From positions 1 through 58,822 of the forward strand of contig JANQIX010000084.1 in NCBI GenBank assembly GCA_028281925.1: a stretch of DNA of 58,822 bases, given 5' to 3'. The notes beneath the pieces were generated by a model that was given only the letters and a program-made list of their open reading frames with translations, did no database searches and was not told the DNA's origin. The stretch is from Alphaproteobacteria bacterium. GTDB taxonomy: Bacteria; Pseudomonadota; Alphaproteobacteria; DSM-16000; Inquilinaceae. Position 1 is the stretch's first letter. Each line of letters starts with the position of its first letter. The translations under genes and the position numbers were made by a program. Shown piece after piece: positions 34,237 to 43,357 of this stretch.

Positions 34237-36954
34237 ATGGGTCGCTCTTTGCAGTCGCGCGAATTCCGTCCTGTTATCCTGCTTATCGGCGTGATGATCG
34301 TCCTGGTCGCCGCGGCGTCGTCCGTTGCGGTCGGCGTTCTCTATTCGGCGGTGATGGAAGATCAGCGGGTCCGTCTCACCCAGGTGCTCGAATCGGAAGC
34401 GCATCTGATCGAAGAGACCGTGCGACCGCTGACATCGGGGCGCGCAGCGACCCGGTGGCGCGAAACGGCCGGGCTGCCCCCGCTTGTCCGCAGTCATCTG
34501 GAGGGACACCATCTCGGTGAGACCGGCGAGTTTACGCTGGCGCGCCGCGAAGGTGACCAGATCGTCTTCCTGCATGAGCGCCGGTTCGAAGACGCGGGCG
34601 CAACATCCTACCCCATCACCACCGCGATGGCCGAACCGATGCGCCGGGCGCTGCAGGGCGATACGGGTACGCTTGTCGGGCTCGACTACCGTGGTGAGAC
34701 GGTTCTGGCCGCCTACCGGCCGCTGCCTGAGCTTGGCCTGGGTCTCGTCGCCAAGATCGATATCGCGGAACTTCGTGAGCCCTTTGCCACGGCCATACTG
34801 GCTGGCAGCGTCGCGACGCTCGTGGTGATCCTGGCGGGCGCGATCGTCTTTCTGCGGATCGGTGGGCCGCTGGCAAGCCGTCTGAAGGCCAGCGAGCAGC
34901 GGTTCAGGACGCTTGTCGACACACTGCCCTACGGTGTTCAGGAGATCGACGCCAACGGCATCATTCAGTTTGCGAACATGGCCGTCCATCGGTTGCGGGG
35001 TGTGGATGACGGGACTGTGGTCGGGCGGTCGGTCGTCGAGTTCGTTGCGACGCCCGAAGGCCGGGAGCGCCTGCGTCTGGACCTCGCCCGCTTCTTCGCC
35101 GAACAGCCGGAGCCAACGCCCTATGTGACGACGATCAGAGGCGACGATGGGAAGACAAGAGACATCCGCATTGACTGGACGTATCGCAGGAGTCCAACGG
35201 GCCAAGTGACGGGGTTCGTCTCTGTGGTCACGGATGTCACCGAAGAACTGCGCGCGCACGCCGAGCTCTCCCGTTACCAGGAGGACCTGGAGAGTGTCGT
35301 CGGCGAACGGACGCGGGAACTGGCGCTGAGCGAATTGCGCTTCCGGGCCGTGGCGGAAACCGCCAACGACGCGATCATCACCCTCGATCGTGCGGGGCGG
35401 ATCGTCTATTCGAACCGGAAGGCGGAGCAGATCTTCGGATATCCTGCGGACGGGATCACGGATACTCCGTTCTCGCACCTGCTGTCGCACGGCGGCTCAA
35501 CGTCCGAATGGTCCGCAATAGCGGCGCCGGGCGAAACCGTGGAGCTTATGGGCAAACGCGCTGACGGATCGCGCGTGCCGCTGGAAGTGTCATTCGCCGA
35601 GTGGTCAGACGGCGACAATGTCTTTCATACCGGTATCCTGCGCGACATCGGTGACCGCAAGCAGGCGGAAGCCGAGATCAGACGGGCAAAGGCGCGATTT
35701 GAGTCCGTCCTGAACAACATTGACGCCACGGTCTACGTCGTGGACCTGCGTTCGCATGAGATTCTCTATGTCAACGGGCAGTCCAAAGCCCAGTTCGGCG
35801 ATGTCGTCGGTAAGACCTGCTGGCAATCGCTGAAGGGGAAGACGGATGGGCCGTGCGACGGCTGCGCGATTCCCCGGCTGCTCGACCAAGACGGCCGTCC
35901 GAACGGCGTCCAGGTTTCCGAGCATTATGAAACCACTACGGGGCGCTGGTTGGAATGTCGAGATCAGGCAGTCTACTGGACCGACGGCAGGCTGGTGCTG
36001 ATGCAGATCGCCACAGATGTCACCGAGCGCAAGCGTCATGAGGTTGAGCTGCAGGAGCGCAACGACCGTATCGCGCAGCAGGCCGACGAGCTGAAGTCCC
36101 TGGCGTGGCGGCTCGACGCGGCTCGGTGCGACGCGGAAGAAGCATCGCGGCAGGCCCAGGCGGCCAACCAGGCCAAGTCGGCATTCCTCGCGGCAATGAG
36201 CCACGAGCTGCGTACGCCGTTGAATTCGATCCTGGGATTCTCCGAAGTGATCCGTGACGAGATATTCGGTCCGCTTGGGACCCACCGATATGCCGACTAT
36301 GCCAGCGACATTCACACAAGTGGCCGGCATCTCTTGGACCTGATCAACGATGTCCTGGACCTCTCGAAGATCGAGGCCGGGAAGCTGGATCTTGCACTCG
36401 AACCGGTTGACGTTCGCCAGCTTCTGCAGAGCTGCAGCAAACTTGTCCGCGAACGCGCCCAGCAGCAGGGGTTGGCCCTGCTTCTGGAGACGGAGCCGAT
36501 GTTGCCGGAGATCACGGCCGACGAGCGGGCAGTCAAACAGATTGTCCTGAATCTGCTGTCAAACGCGCTGAAATTCACCGACCGCGGTGGCGAAGTGATC
36601 CTGCGGGCCGATCGGACACCAGCCAACGGCGTGCGGATCACCGTTGCGGACAGCGGCTGCGGCATCCCCTCTGACCGCCTCGAGCGGGTTCTTCAGCCGT
36701 TTGAGCAGGCGGACAATGCCTATGCACGTGCTAGCGGCGGGACCGGACTGGGGCTTGCGCTGGTCAAGTCTTTCGCAGAGTTGCACGGTGGCAGCATCGC
36801 CATCACGAGCACTGTCGGCGTCGGCACGGTCGTTAACGTCACTCTACCGCGGCAGCCAGATGGCCTGAGGGCTCCGACCGAGCTTCATGCCCCTGAGATT
36901 CCGCAGGTCCCGCAGCGTGTCCACCGGCCCAGGTCGAACGCGGCCGTGCATTAA
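34237..36954 (+). CDS. Membrane sensor histidine kinase with multiple PAS domains
   Basis: A 905-residue kinase. Two membrane spans (about 12-36 and 183-207) flank an extracytoplasmic sensor of ~145 residues, probably Cache-like. Then follow three PAS domains (about 225-340, 375-490 and 493-600), a coiled coil, HisKA with His656 in AMSHELRTPLN, and a HATPase at about 755-875 (LLSNALKFTD, DSGCGIP, GGTGLGLAL). There is no REC domain and no adjacent cognate regulator on its strand, so it is an orphan kinase. GGAGGG lies 4-5 bases before the ATG. The closest response regulators are the three in the 39-43 kb stretch. Confidence 0.93.
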   Translation: MGRSLQSREFRPVILLIGVMIVLVAAASSVAVGVLYSAVMEDQRVRLTQVLESEAHLIEETVRPLTSGRAATRWRETAGLPPLVRSHLEGHHLGETGEFTLARREGDQIVFLHERRFEDAGATSYPITTAMAEPMRRALQGDTGTLVGLDYRGETVLAAYRPLPELGLGLVAKIDIAELREPFATAILAGSVATLVVILAGAIVFLRIGGPLASRLKASEQRFRTLVDTLPYGVQEIDANGIIQFANMAVHRLRGVDDGTVVGRSVVEFVATPEGRERLRLDLARFFAEQPEPTPYVTTIRGDDGKTRDIRIDWTYRRSPTGQVTGFVSVVTDVTEELRAHAELSRYQEDLESVVGERTRELALSELRFRAVAETANDAIITLDRAGRIVYSNRKAEQIFGYPADGITDTPFSHLLSHGGSTSEWSAIAAPGETVELMGKRADGSRVPLEVSFAEWSDGDNVFHTGILRDIGDRKQAEAEIRRAKARFESVLNNIDATVYVVDLRSHEILYVNGQSKAQFGDVVGKTCWQSLKGKTDGPCDGCAIPRLLDQDGRPNGVQVSEHYETTTGRWLECRDQAVYWTDGRLVLMQIATDVTERKRHEVELQERNDRIAQQADELKSLAWRLDAARCDAEEASRQAQAANQAKSAFLAAMSHELRTPLNSILGFSEVIRDEIFGPLGTHRYADYASDIHTSGRHLLDLINDVLDLSKIEAGKLDLALEPVDVRQLLQSCSKLVRERAQQQGLALLLETEPMLPEITADERAVKQIVLNLLSNALKFTDRGGEVILRADRTPANGVRITVADSGCGIPSDRLERVLQPFEQADNAYARASGGTGLGLALVKSFAELHGGSIAITSTVGVGTVVNVTLPRQPDGLRAPTELHAPEIPQVPQRVHRPRSNAAVH

Positions 36955-36975
36955 GCGGCCGGGCCCTCACGCATT

Positions 36976-37263
36976 TCAATCGTCGCGCATGCGCATCTCA
37001 GCTTGCAGCTGCTCAAGAACGTAGACGCGCAACGCGCTCGACAGATTGCCGCTGCGCTGTGCATCCACCTCCGCAACGACCTGCGCCAGCGGCATTCGGC
37101 GGCGGGCAGCTATCTCTTTCAGCGCATGCCAGAACGCCTGCTCCAGGCTTACGCTGGTGCTGTGGCCCGCCACCACCACCGACCTCTTGCGCAGGCGTGC
37201 GCCCTCGGCCGTCGGGGGGCGTCTCAGCTGCGGGGACCCACCATCGTCTCCGGGCGCACCCAT
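36976..37263 (-). CDS. Ribbon-helix-helix domain protein
   Basis: A ~95-residue protein with the alphaproteobacterial RHH_4-type pattern: [27 protein letters not shown] near residues 27-53, then [13 protein letters not shown] at the end. The ribbon strand is the [13 protein letters not shown] segment. It probably binds DNA as a dimer. The first ~26 residues are Gly/Pro-rich and overlap the fumC 3' end by 40 bases, so the true start may be internal. It follows fumC in the same direction, an arrangement that recurs in alphaproteobacteria. Confidence 0.8.
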   Translation of the reverse strand: MGAPGDDGGSPQLRRPPTAEGARLRKRSVVVAGHSTSVSLEQAFWHALKEIAARRRMPLAQVVAEVDAQRSGNLSSALRVYVLEQLQAEMRMRDD

Positions 37264-38627
37264 GCGTCGAAGTCTTCCGCCTTCAATAGATCAAGGCTCA
37301 TCGCCGCCTGCTTCAGCGTGGTTCCTTCGGCAAAGGCCTTCTTTGCGACCTTCGCGGCATTGTCGTACCCGATATGGGGATTGAGCGCCGTCACCAGCAT
37401 CAGCGACTCATGCAACAGCTTGTCGATCCGCTGCCGGTCTGCCTCTATGCCGACCACGCAGTTGTCGGTGAAGCTGCGCGCGGCGTCGGCCAAAAGTCTG
37501 ATGGACTGCAAGACGCTGAATACAATGACCGGCTTGAACACGTTCAGCTCATAATGGCCGGTGGCTCCGGCAATGGTGACCGTCACGTGATTGCCCATCA
37601 CTTGGGCGCAGACCATGGTCATGGCTTCCGATTGTGTCGGGTTCACCTTGCCCGGCATGATCGACGATCCCGGCTCATTGGCCGGCAGCACCAACTCACC
37701 GATCCCGCAGCGCGGTCCGGAGCCGAGCATGCGGATGTCGTTGGCGATCTTCATCAGGCTGGTCGCCAGGGTATTGAGGGCGCCCGATGCTTCGACCATT
37801 GCGTCGTGGGCGGCCAGCGCCTCGAACTTGTTCTCCGCCGTGACGAAGTTGAAGCCGGTGGTCCGCGCGACCTCCTGAGCTACCTTCTCGGCAAATCCGA
37901 CCTTGGCGTTTAGGCCGGTTCCGACGGCCGTGCCACCCTGGGCAAGCTGCAGCAGCCGCGGCAGGGTATCGCGCACGCGGGCGATTCCGTTTGCGACCTG
38001 CGTGGCATAGCCGCCGAATTCCTGGCCGAGCGTGAGGGGCGTGGCGTCCTGCAGGTGGGTCCGGCCGATCTTGACGATTTCCGAGAACTCGCTTGCCTTG
38101 GCGTCAAGCGCGGCGTGCAGATGTTCCAGAGATGGGATCAGCTCATGGTTCAGCTGCTCCACCACGGCGATGTGCATCACGGTCGGGAACGTGTCGTTGG
38201 ACGACTGCCCCATATTGCAATGGTCGTTCGGATGGACCGGAGACTTGGACCCGACCTCTCCGCCCAGCAATTCTATGGCGCGGTTGGAGATCACCTCATT
38301 GGCGTTCATGTTGGTCTGGGTGCCGGATCCGGTCTGCCAGACGACCAGCGGGAAGTGGTCGCCAAGTGTGCCGCCGATGACCTCTTCGGCCGCGGCAACA
38401 ATGGCGTTGCCCAGCCTTGCGTCCATGGCGCCGAGCGCCATGTTGGCCAGCGCGGAGGCTTTCTTCTGGATCCCGAGGGCCCTGATGAGGGGCTGCGGCA
38501 TGCGTTCGCCGCCGATCTTGAAATTCTGGAGGCTGCGCTGCGTCTGGGCGCCCCAGTACCGGTCCGCAGGCACCTCCATCTCGCCAAGGCTGTCCGTTTC
38601 GATGCGGACCGCAGGCTTGTCGCCCAT
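37224..38627 (-). CDS. fumC: Class II fumarate hydratase FumC
   Basis: Fumarase C interconverts fumarate and malate in the TCA cycle without an iron-sulfur cluster. The protein is 467 residues from the ATG at 38627, the usual length. The superfamily signature [11 protein letters not shown] is at about residues 320-330, with its Ser as catalytic nucleophile. The HPND and SSNDTFPT motifs bind substrate carboxylates. The open frame extends 24 codons further upstream, but [17 protein letters not shown] matches family N-termini. Downstream lies the RHH gene. Confidence 0.96.
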   Translation of the reverse strand: MGDKPAVRIETDSLGEMEVPADRYWGAQTQRSLQNFKIGGERMPQPLIRALGIQKKASALANMALGAMDARLGNAIVAAAEEVIGGTLGDHFPLVVWQTGSGTQTNMNANEVISNRAIELLGGEVGSKSPVHPNDHCNMGQSSNDTFPTVMHIAVVEQLNHELIPSLEHLHAALDAKASEFSEIVKIGRTHLQDATPLTLGQEFGGYATQVANGIARVRDTLPRLLQLAQGGTAVGTGLNAKVGFAEKVAQEVARTTGFNFVTAENKFEALAAHDAMVEASGALNTLATSLMKIANDIRMLGSGPRCGIGELVLPANEPGSSIMPGKVNPTQSEAMTMVCAQVMGNHVTVTIAGATGHYELNVFKPVIVFSVLQSIRLLADAARSFTDNCVVGIEADRQRIDKLLHESLMLVTALNPHIGYDNAAKVAKKAFAEGTTLKQAAMSLDLLKAEDFDAWVRPETMVGPRS

Positions 38628-38725
38628 TGCACGCTCCCGAGCTGCAACGATCATCTCGCTGAAGGGGCGGAGTGTAGGCCGCCGGCCGCATGCCAGCAAG
38701 GCGCCCCGCGGTAGGCGTGCGGGGA

Positions 38726-39277
38726 TCAGCCGGCAGACTGGTCCTTGTCCTGGGCCAGAATCTCAGCAGTCAGTTCGCCCAGGCGGGTCATGATCTGCTC
38801 GCCGGTTTTGCCGCCATCCCCTTCGATCCGCGAGTCGACGATGCGCTCAATCAGGTCCGTGTGCAGCCGAACGAGCCGGGCCATGTTCGGCGGAGCGATC
38901 GCCGCTTGCTTCAAGAGATCGAGCAAAGAACTGGCGACGCTGGAGACGAGCGGATACCCGAAGGTGCCGCCCTGACCGCGCATGTCGTGCACCAGCCGCT
39001 GCATCTCTTTGACGGATTTCCGCCACTCGTCGGTGGCGAAAGGCTCTTTGGCGTTGCCCGCCAGCTCTTCGAGATGTGCGAGATCCCGCCGTACCCACTG
39101 GATGTACTGGTCCTGAAGTGTCGCGATAGCGCGCTCTGCCCTGTGTAGGCACGCCTCCGGGATGCCGCCGCCAAGCTTGCTTTTCAGGACGTTGGTAAGC
39201 GCGATCTCCTCATATGGAAAGCCGCGCGCACTGGTCCTGTGGATACTCTTGGGCGCCCGTTCTTTCAGAACGCTCAT
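38726..39277 (-). CDS. HPt-like phosphotransfer protein 1
   Basis: A 183-residue, mostly helical protein. Its core carries the phosphotransfer motif [12 protein letters not shown] with His97 as the candidate phospho-acceptor, matching the HPt consensus HxxKGxxxxxG. About 65 residues later comes GDGGKTG, a motif shared with the two paralogues. It lacks the paralogues' N-terminal WFE-PP motif and is the most divergent of the three. It lies 45 bases downstream of a REC gene (39323) on the same strand and ends ~100 bases before fumC. It probably shuttles phosphoryl groups to or between the neighbouring REC proteins (inference). Confidence 0.8.
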   Translation of the reverse strand: MSVLKERAPKSIHRTSARGFPYEEIALTNVLKSKLGGGIPEACLHRAERAIATLQDQYIQWVRRDLAHLEELAGNAKEPFATDEWRKSVKEMQRLVHDMRGQGGTFGYPLVSSVASSLLDLLKQAAIAPPNMARLVRLHTDLIERIVDSRIEGDGGKTGEQIMTRLGELTAEILAQDKDQSAG

Positions 39278-39322
39278 AGCTCACCTCTACTCGACGCCTT
39301 GGAGGGCGCTCTGGACAGTTAG

Positions 39323-39931
39323 TCAGACGACCGATGTCTCCAGCGTGTTGAGCACGTCACGCAGGGCCTCTTCCTGGTTGCGCATGCCTTCTTCGGACTG
39401 TGGCTCCGGCGATGTCGGCGGGGGCGGCCCAGCCTCGCGCTTGCGGCGGTCGACACCGTCCCAGCTTGCGGCCTTTCGCCGGCGATCGGGGCCGAAATAG
39501 GCCGGGTTGCTGATGAAGCTGCGCGGCCGCAGGATGACTTCGTTCAATCGAGCCCGGAGGCTGGCCGGGACGATTGGTTTGGCCAGGAACTCGGTCGCTC
39601 CAGCATCACGGGCCGCCGACAGGATTCGCGGCGTGGCCTCGCTGGTCATGAGGATAATAGGCACGAAGGGGTCGTCCCGGTTGCGACGTAACTTCCGGAT
39701 CAACTGCAACCCGTCACGGCCTGGCATGGCATAGTCGATCAACAGTATGTCGGGCTGGAACGGCTTGACCTTCTTCAGGGCCTCGGTGTAGCCGCCCGCC
39801 TCGCAAATGCGCTGCACACCAAAGGCGACCAGAATTGTGCGGATAACCCATCGCGTCTCTTCATGGTCGTCGACGACCATTACCCTGAGGCGATCGACCT
39901 TCGATAGATGGAGTGCGTTCGCGTGCATCAT
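39323..39931 (-). CDS. Single-REC response regulator 1 with arginine-rich GPDRRR tail
   Basis: A 202-residue regulator. REC at about residues 14-130: acidic pair Asp21-Asp22, phospho-acceptor Asp66 in LLIDYAMP, Thr96 and Lys118 in AKPI. No DNA-binding or enzymatic output follows. The tail instead holds FGPDRRR at 146-152 and a second GVDRRK at 159-164, then a Pro/Glu-rich low-complexity end. It pairs with HPt-like protein 1 downstream. Its REC is clearly more distant from the other two regulators than they are from each other. Confidence 0.88.
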   Translation of the reverse strand: MMHANALHLSKVDRLRVMVVDDHEETRWVIRTILVAFGVQRICEAGGYTEALKKVKPFQPDILLIDYAMPGRDGLQLIRKLRRNRDDPFVPIILMTSEATPRILSAARDAGATEFLAKPIVPASLRARLNEVILRPRSFISNPAYFGPDRRRKAASWDGVDRRKREAGPPPPTSPEPQSEEGMRNQEEALRDVLNTLETSVV

Positions 39932-40046
39932 GTCCGCCCGCTGTCCGACCCGGTGCGCTTCAGCCTATCTGCGGTCTTGCGGTTGATGCGGCTTCGGCCC
40001 AAGGCGGTCCCGGTATTGCACTGGGGTATCAGGCGGCGTGGCCCAC

Positions 40047-40661
40047 TCATGCGGGCATCCTCATCGTCTTATCTGTACCGAACTCCGGATGCTGCTGTCG
40101 GTCGTTGTCGCGCGTGGGCGTCGGCGCCGATCCCAGGACAGGTGCGCTCATGAACGTGTCGCCCTTCGCCCTGCCGGCCGAGCGCCGTTCGGGACCGTGA
40201 TAAGGGACGTCGGACTTGCGCCGTCTGTCCGGGCCGAAATAGGTACGGGTGCGCACAAACACACGCGGATGCTCGATCATGTAGATGATCCGCGACAAGA
40301 GCGCGTCGCCGGTGATCGGCTTGACGATGAACTCGTTGATGCCGGCGTCACGGGCCGCCGCAACGCGCCATGTCTCCGTATGAGCGGTCATCATGAGGAT
40401 GGGCACAAGACGGTTCGGGCTTTGCTCCGCCGTGCGGAGGTTGCGGACAAGCTCGAACCCGTCCATCGGCTCCATCATGCAGTCGGTGATGACCATGTCG
40501 ATATGCGTGCTCCCCAAGATGTGGAGTGCGTCATCGCCATTGCCCGCACGGATGACGGACCCAACACCGATGCAGTTCAACAGCTTTTCGACGAGCCTCC
40601 GTATCATGAGATTGTCGTCGACAATCATCATGGAAAGTTGCGTGAGATCGTACGGTTGCAT
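40047..40661 (-). CDS. Single-REC response regulator 2 with GPDRRR/GPERR tail
   Basis: A 204-residue regulator. REC at about 9-128 with Asp15-Asp16, phospho-acceptor Asp60 in VITDCMM, Thr92 and Lys114 in VKPI. The tail holds FGPDRRR at 142-148 and GPERR at 156-160, followed by polar low-complexity sequence. It is strongly similar along its length to regulator 3 (shared VGSVIRAGNG, RLVPILMMT and WRVAAARD segments). It starts 17 bases after HPt-like protein 2, so the two form one transcription unit. No output domain. Confidence 0.9.
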   Translation of the reverse strand: MQPYDLTQLSMMIVDDNLMIRRLVEKLLNCIGVGSVIRAGNGDDALHILGSTHIDMVITDCMMEPMDGFELVRNLRTAEQSPNRLVPILMMTAHTETWRVAAARDAGINEFIVKPITGDALLSRIIYMIEHPRVFVRTRTYFGPDRRRKSDVPYHGPERRSAGRAKGDTFMSAPVLGSAPTPTRDNDRQQHPEFGTDKTMRMPA

Positions 40662-40678
40662 CCCTCTTGGCTCTCTGC

Positions 40679-41299
40679 CTAACGCGGGGACTTCAACGCG
40701 TCACGATTGCCGCCGGGGAGCGCGGGTGGCGGTTTCGGTGGACCTCCCACCACTTCGACCTCTTTCCATAGCGACTCCATGAGCTTGGCACCGGTTTCGC
40801 CGCCATCGCCACGCATCCCGCGACTGCTGACCAGGTGAAGCGCGTCGATGTGGGTCTTCGTCGCCTGTGCAAGTTTGGGATGTCCTGGATCGGCGCGATC
40901 AAGCAGGGCGCACAGGGACTCTCCGATCGATGAAACAAGATCAAAGCCGAAGGTTCTGCCTTGCCCCTTCATCTCGTGGGACAGACGGAAGATTATGTCA
41001 ATTTGAGATCGAGACTCTTCGTGGCTTGCGCCAAGAAGTCTTTCGGATTCTCTTAGTTTTTCAATGGTTGCTTCTAGTTCCTCGGCAAAATCGTCATGTA
41101 GAGATTCGACCACCATCTTGGCTTTGGCGAGCATCTCCTGTTGTGTCATTCCGCACCCCGACGATACTTTGGGCTTCAGCGCGTTCGGTGGCTCGAACAC
41201 TTCGAACCAGTACTTACCCACGGCCGCTCCCGTGGACGGCCCCGTCTCTTTGAGTGTCCCTTTTGTACCTGTCACCAAGCGGCACTCATGCGCTGACAA
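40679..41299 (-). CDS. HPt-like phosphotransfer protein 2
   Basis: A 206-residue helical protein. His108 in SHEMKGQGRTFGF is the candidate phospho-acceptor, and GDGGETG follows ~60 residues later. An N-terminal extension carries the WFEVFEPP motif at about 31-38, shared with HPt-like protein 3, which supports the long start. Similarity to protein 3 runs from the MTQQEML region to the KEVEVVGG end. It is transcribed directly ahead of response regulator 2. Confidence 0.82.
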   Translation of the reverse strand: MSAHECRLVTGTKGTLKETGPSTGAAVGKYWFEVFEPPNALKPKVSSGCGMTQQEMLAKAKMVVESLHDDFAEELEATIEKLRESERLLGASHEESRSQIDIIFRLSHEMKGQGRTFGFDLVSSIGESLCALLDRADPGHPKLAQATKTHIDALHLVSSRGMRGDGGETGAKLMESLWKEVEVVGGPPKPPPALPGGNRDALKSPR

Positions 41300-41968
41300 A
41301 CCAAGGGAGCAGGGGCAGTATTATGCAGCGATGCGCCCCGCGACGATTGGGCCCAGAATGGTACAATAGTATTAATAGGAGGTTTGTGAGTCGGGAGTGC
41401 GCGCGCCTTGCACTCACGCTGGGTCGAATCCGTGTCGCCTCCGCTCTCCGGGGAAGCGCAACGGGCGTCGGCCGCCGTATGCAGCCGCTTGATCAGGATC
41501 TGACGGCACGGCCGGTGAATGCGACGAAATCGCTCGATCTTCACGATCAGTTAGACTGAGCGGTCCGGCCAGCTCGTCATCGTCTTTCGAACGCCCCGGG
41601 CACATGGAGTACTGCTTCCAAGCAAATGCACCGCTGGATCCCCGATCGGTCAGTGCGAAGGGCCGGCCCCATAAATCCCAGTTTATGTTGTAATGGAATT
41701 ATTAAGAATCTTCCATTATTTCGGTTTCTCATGTTTCCTCCCTCCGCCGAGTTGCGCGTTAGCCGATCTGCCGATGCTGGTTTCGAGCTCTTCTTCTGAC
41801 GAACCGCAAGATGGGTTTGCCGTCCGACGACCGGCAGCAAACGCGCCCCTGCCCGTCGGTGCTCCCAAGCGATCGGCGGCGAGACGCGGCGGAATTGGGA
41901 TATGGGCCCGAGAGGCCGGCACCACTCAGGCTCCGGGGCGGAACCGGAGGAAGGATGTCACAAAGACA
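41300..41968. other. 670-base gap between two HPt-REC pairs
   Basis: No confident gene. GC content dips near 41690-41750 (TTGTAATGGAATTATTAAG). One candidate small frame at 41386-41559 on the plus strand (GTG start, AGGAGG four bases upstream, 57 residues) has no family. This is either the promoter region of the HPt2-REC2 pair, a recombination scar between duplicated cassettes, or both. Confidence 0.4.
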
Positions 41969-42574
41969 CTAATGATGTGGCTGGTTGGCGCCGGTGCGTG
42001 GCGCTGCAATTGTGCCGATCTCGGAACCCGTTGGTCCTATTTCGCCGGATTGCGGCGAGGCCGGAGGCTGGCGCGTGCGGCTTCCCCGCCTTTCGGGGCC
42101 GCCGTAGTCGGCCTTCGCAGCGCGACGCCGATCCGGTCCGAGATAGGTGCGCGTCCTAATGAAGAAGCGTGGATGTTCGATGATGTGAATGATCCGCGAC
42201 AACAGCGACTCGCCGGTGAGCGGCTTGACGATGAACCCGTTCACGCCCATGTCGCGTGCGGCGGCGACGCGCCACATCTCGCTGAGCCCGGTCATCATCA
42301 GGATTGGAACCAAGCGATTGGGGCTGGTCTTGCCGGTCCGGACGGCACGGACGAATTCCAAGCCGTCCAGCGGGCTCATCAGCCAGTCGGTGATGACTAT
42401 GTCGACAGGCTCGTTGGCGAGGATATGCAACGCGTCCTCACCATTGCCCGCGCGAATGACGGAGCCCACGCCGAAGCTGTCCAGCAGGCTCTGGAGAAGG
42501 GCGCGCATCATCCGATTGTCGTCGACGATCATGACGGAGAGCCGAGAGAAGTCGTAGCGCCGCATCTCTGTCAT
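41969..42574 (-). CDS. Single-REC response regulator 3 with GPDRRR/GPERR tail
   Basis: A 201-residue regulator. REC at about 12-131 with Asp18-Asp19, phospho-acceptor Asp63 in VITDWLM, Thr95 and Lys117 in VKPL. The tail shows LGPDRRR at 145-151 and GPERR at 159-163, then Pro/Gly/Thr-rich sequence. It begins 6 bases after HPt-like protein 3, so they are translated together. Close paralogue of regulator 2; likely a recent duplication. Output role unknown; it may act through protein-protein contact. Confidence 0.9.
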   Translation of the reverse strand: MTEMRRYDFSRLSVMIVDDNRMMRALLQSLLDSFGVGSVIRAGNGEDALHILANEPVDIVITDWLMSPLDGLEFVRAVRTGKTSPNRLVPILMMTGLSEMWRVAAARDMGVNGFIVKPLTGESLLSRIIHIIEHPRFFIRTRTYLGPDRRRAAKADYGGPERRGSRTRQPPASPQSGEIGPTGSEIGTIAAPRTGANQPHH

Positions 42575-42580
42575 TGTGCG

Positions 42581-43216
42581 TCAGCCTTCGCCCGATTGCC
42601 CACGCGTGGTGCCGGGACCATCAGAGAGCTCCTCGCCACCGACAACCTGGACCTCTTTCCACAGCGACCGCACCAACGTCGTGCCGACATCGCCGCCGTC
42701 CCCCTGAAGCCCTCGGTTGGAGACGTGGCGCAGCGCCTCGATATGGGTGTCTATGGACCGTACAAGCTTCGGATGCCGAGGATCCGCACGGCGAAGCAGG
42801 GCACAAAGAGCCTCGCAGATGGAGGACGCCAGATCGAAGCCGAACGTCCTGCCCTGACCCTTCACTTCGTGGGCGATGCCGAAGAGTTCTCGGATCGAAG
42901 ACACGGTGTGCGTTTGGCCATCAATGATTCGCGCCTGCGTATCGGTCATTTGATCGACTGCCTTGTGCAGCTCCGCAACAAAGGCGTCGTGCAAGCTCTC
43001 GACGGCGGCTTGTGCGCTCGCAAGCATCTCGTGAGGTGTCTTGCCGTTTCCAGTCGAAGCCCTTGCCAGCAGCGAACCGGGTGGAGAGTACGTCTCGAAC
43101 CAGTCTGCAGGGCCCTCAGGCACGTCCCGCAGCACCGTGACCGCCGCGCAGTTCAACGGGGCATCCACCGATCTCAGATCTGGCTGCATGAATGGCCGGT
43201 CGATTGTTGTCAGCAT
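42581..43216 (-). CDS. HPt-like phosphotransfer protein 3
   Basis: A 211-residue helical protein, paralogue of HPt-like protein 2. His116 in AHEVKGQGRTFGF is the candidate phospho-acceptor, GDGGDVG follows ~60 residues on, and the N-terminal WFETYSPP motif is at about 39-46. It is the first gene of a two-gene unit with response regulator 3 and starts 141 bases after the purK stop. The phosphoryl donor is not encoded in the unit; the orphan kinases at 34 kb or 22 kb are candidates. Confidence 0.82.
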   Translation of the reverse strand: MLTTIDRPFMQPDLRSVDAPLNCAAVTVLRDVPEGPADWFETYSPPGSLLARASTGNGKTPHEMLASAQAAVESLHDAFVAELHKAVDQMTDTQARIIDGQTHTVSSIRELFGIAHEVKGQGRTFGFDLASSICEALCALLRRADPRHPKLVRSIDTHIEALRHVSNRGLQGDGGDVGTTLVRSLWKEVQVVGGEELSDGPGTTRGQSGEG

Positions 43217-43357
43217 CTACGGGCAGATCGCGCCCGTCCCCATTAGGTTGCGATGAACTCATTAATAACACCTTGCCGATCGGTTGAATTTGTCGAGAAG
43301 GCCGTCGCTCAGGAAGACCATCCCTCCGAGGTCGACACGGATGCAGGCCGAAGACGC

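Noticed and set aside
34168..35490. Long minus-strand open frame (440 codons) opposite the PAS kinase
   Set aside because: It is antisense to clear kinase and PAS sequence in GC-rich DNA, and its protein has no domain signature.
41577..41840. 87-codon minus-strand frame between HPt-REC pairs
   Set aside because: Composition and lack of ribosome site do not support it.
41693..43246. Long plus-strand open frame (517 codons) over the third HPt-REC pair
   Set aside because: Composition is Arg/Gly/Pro-rich shadow sequence opposite two convincing genes.
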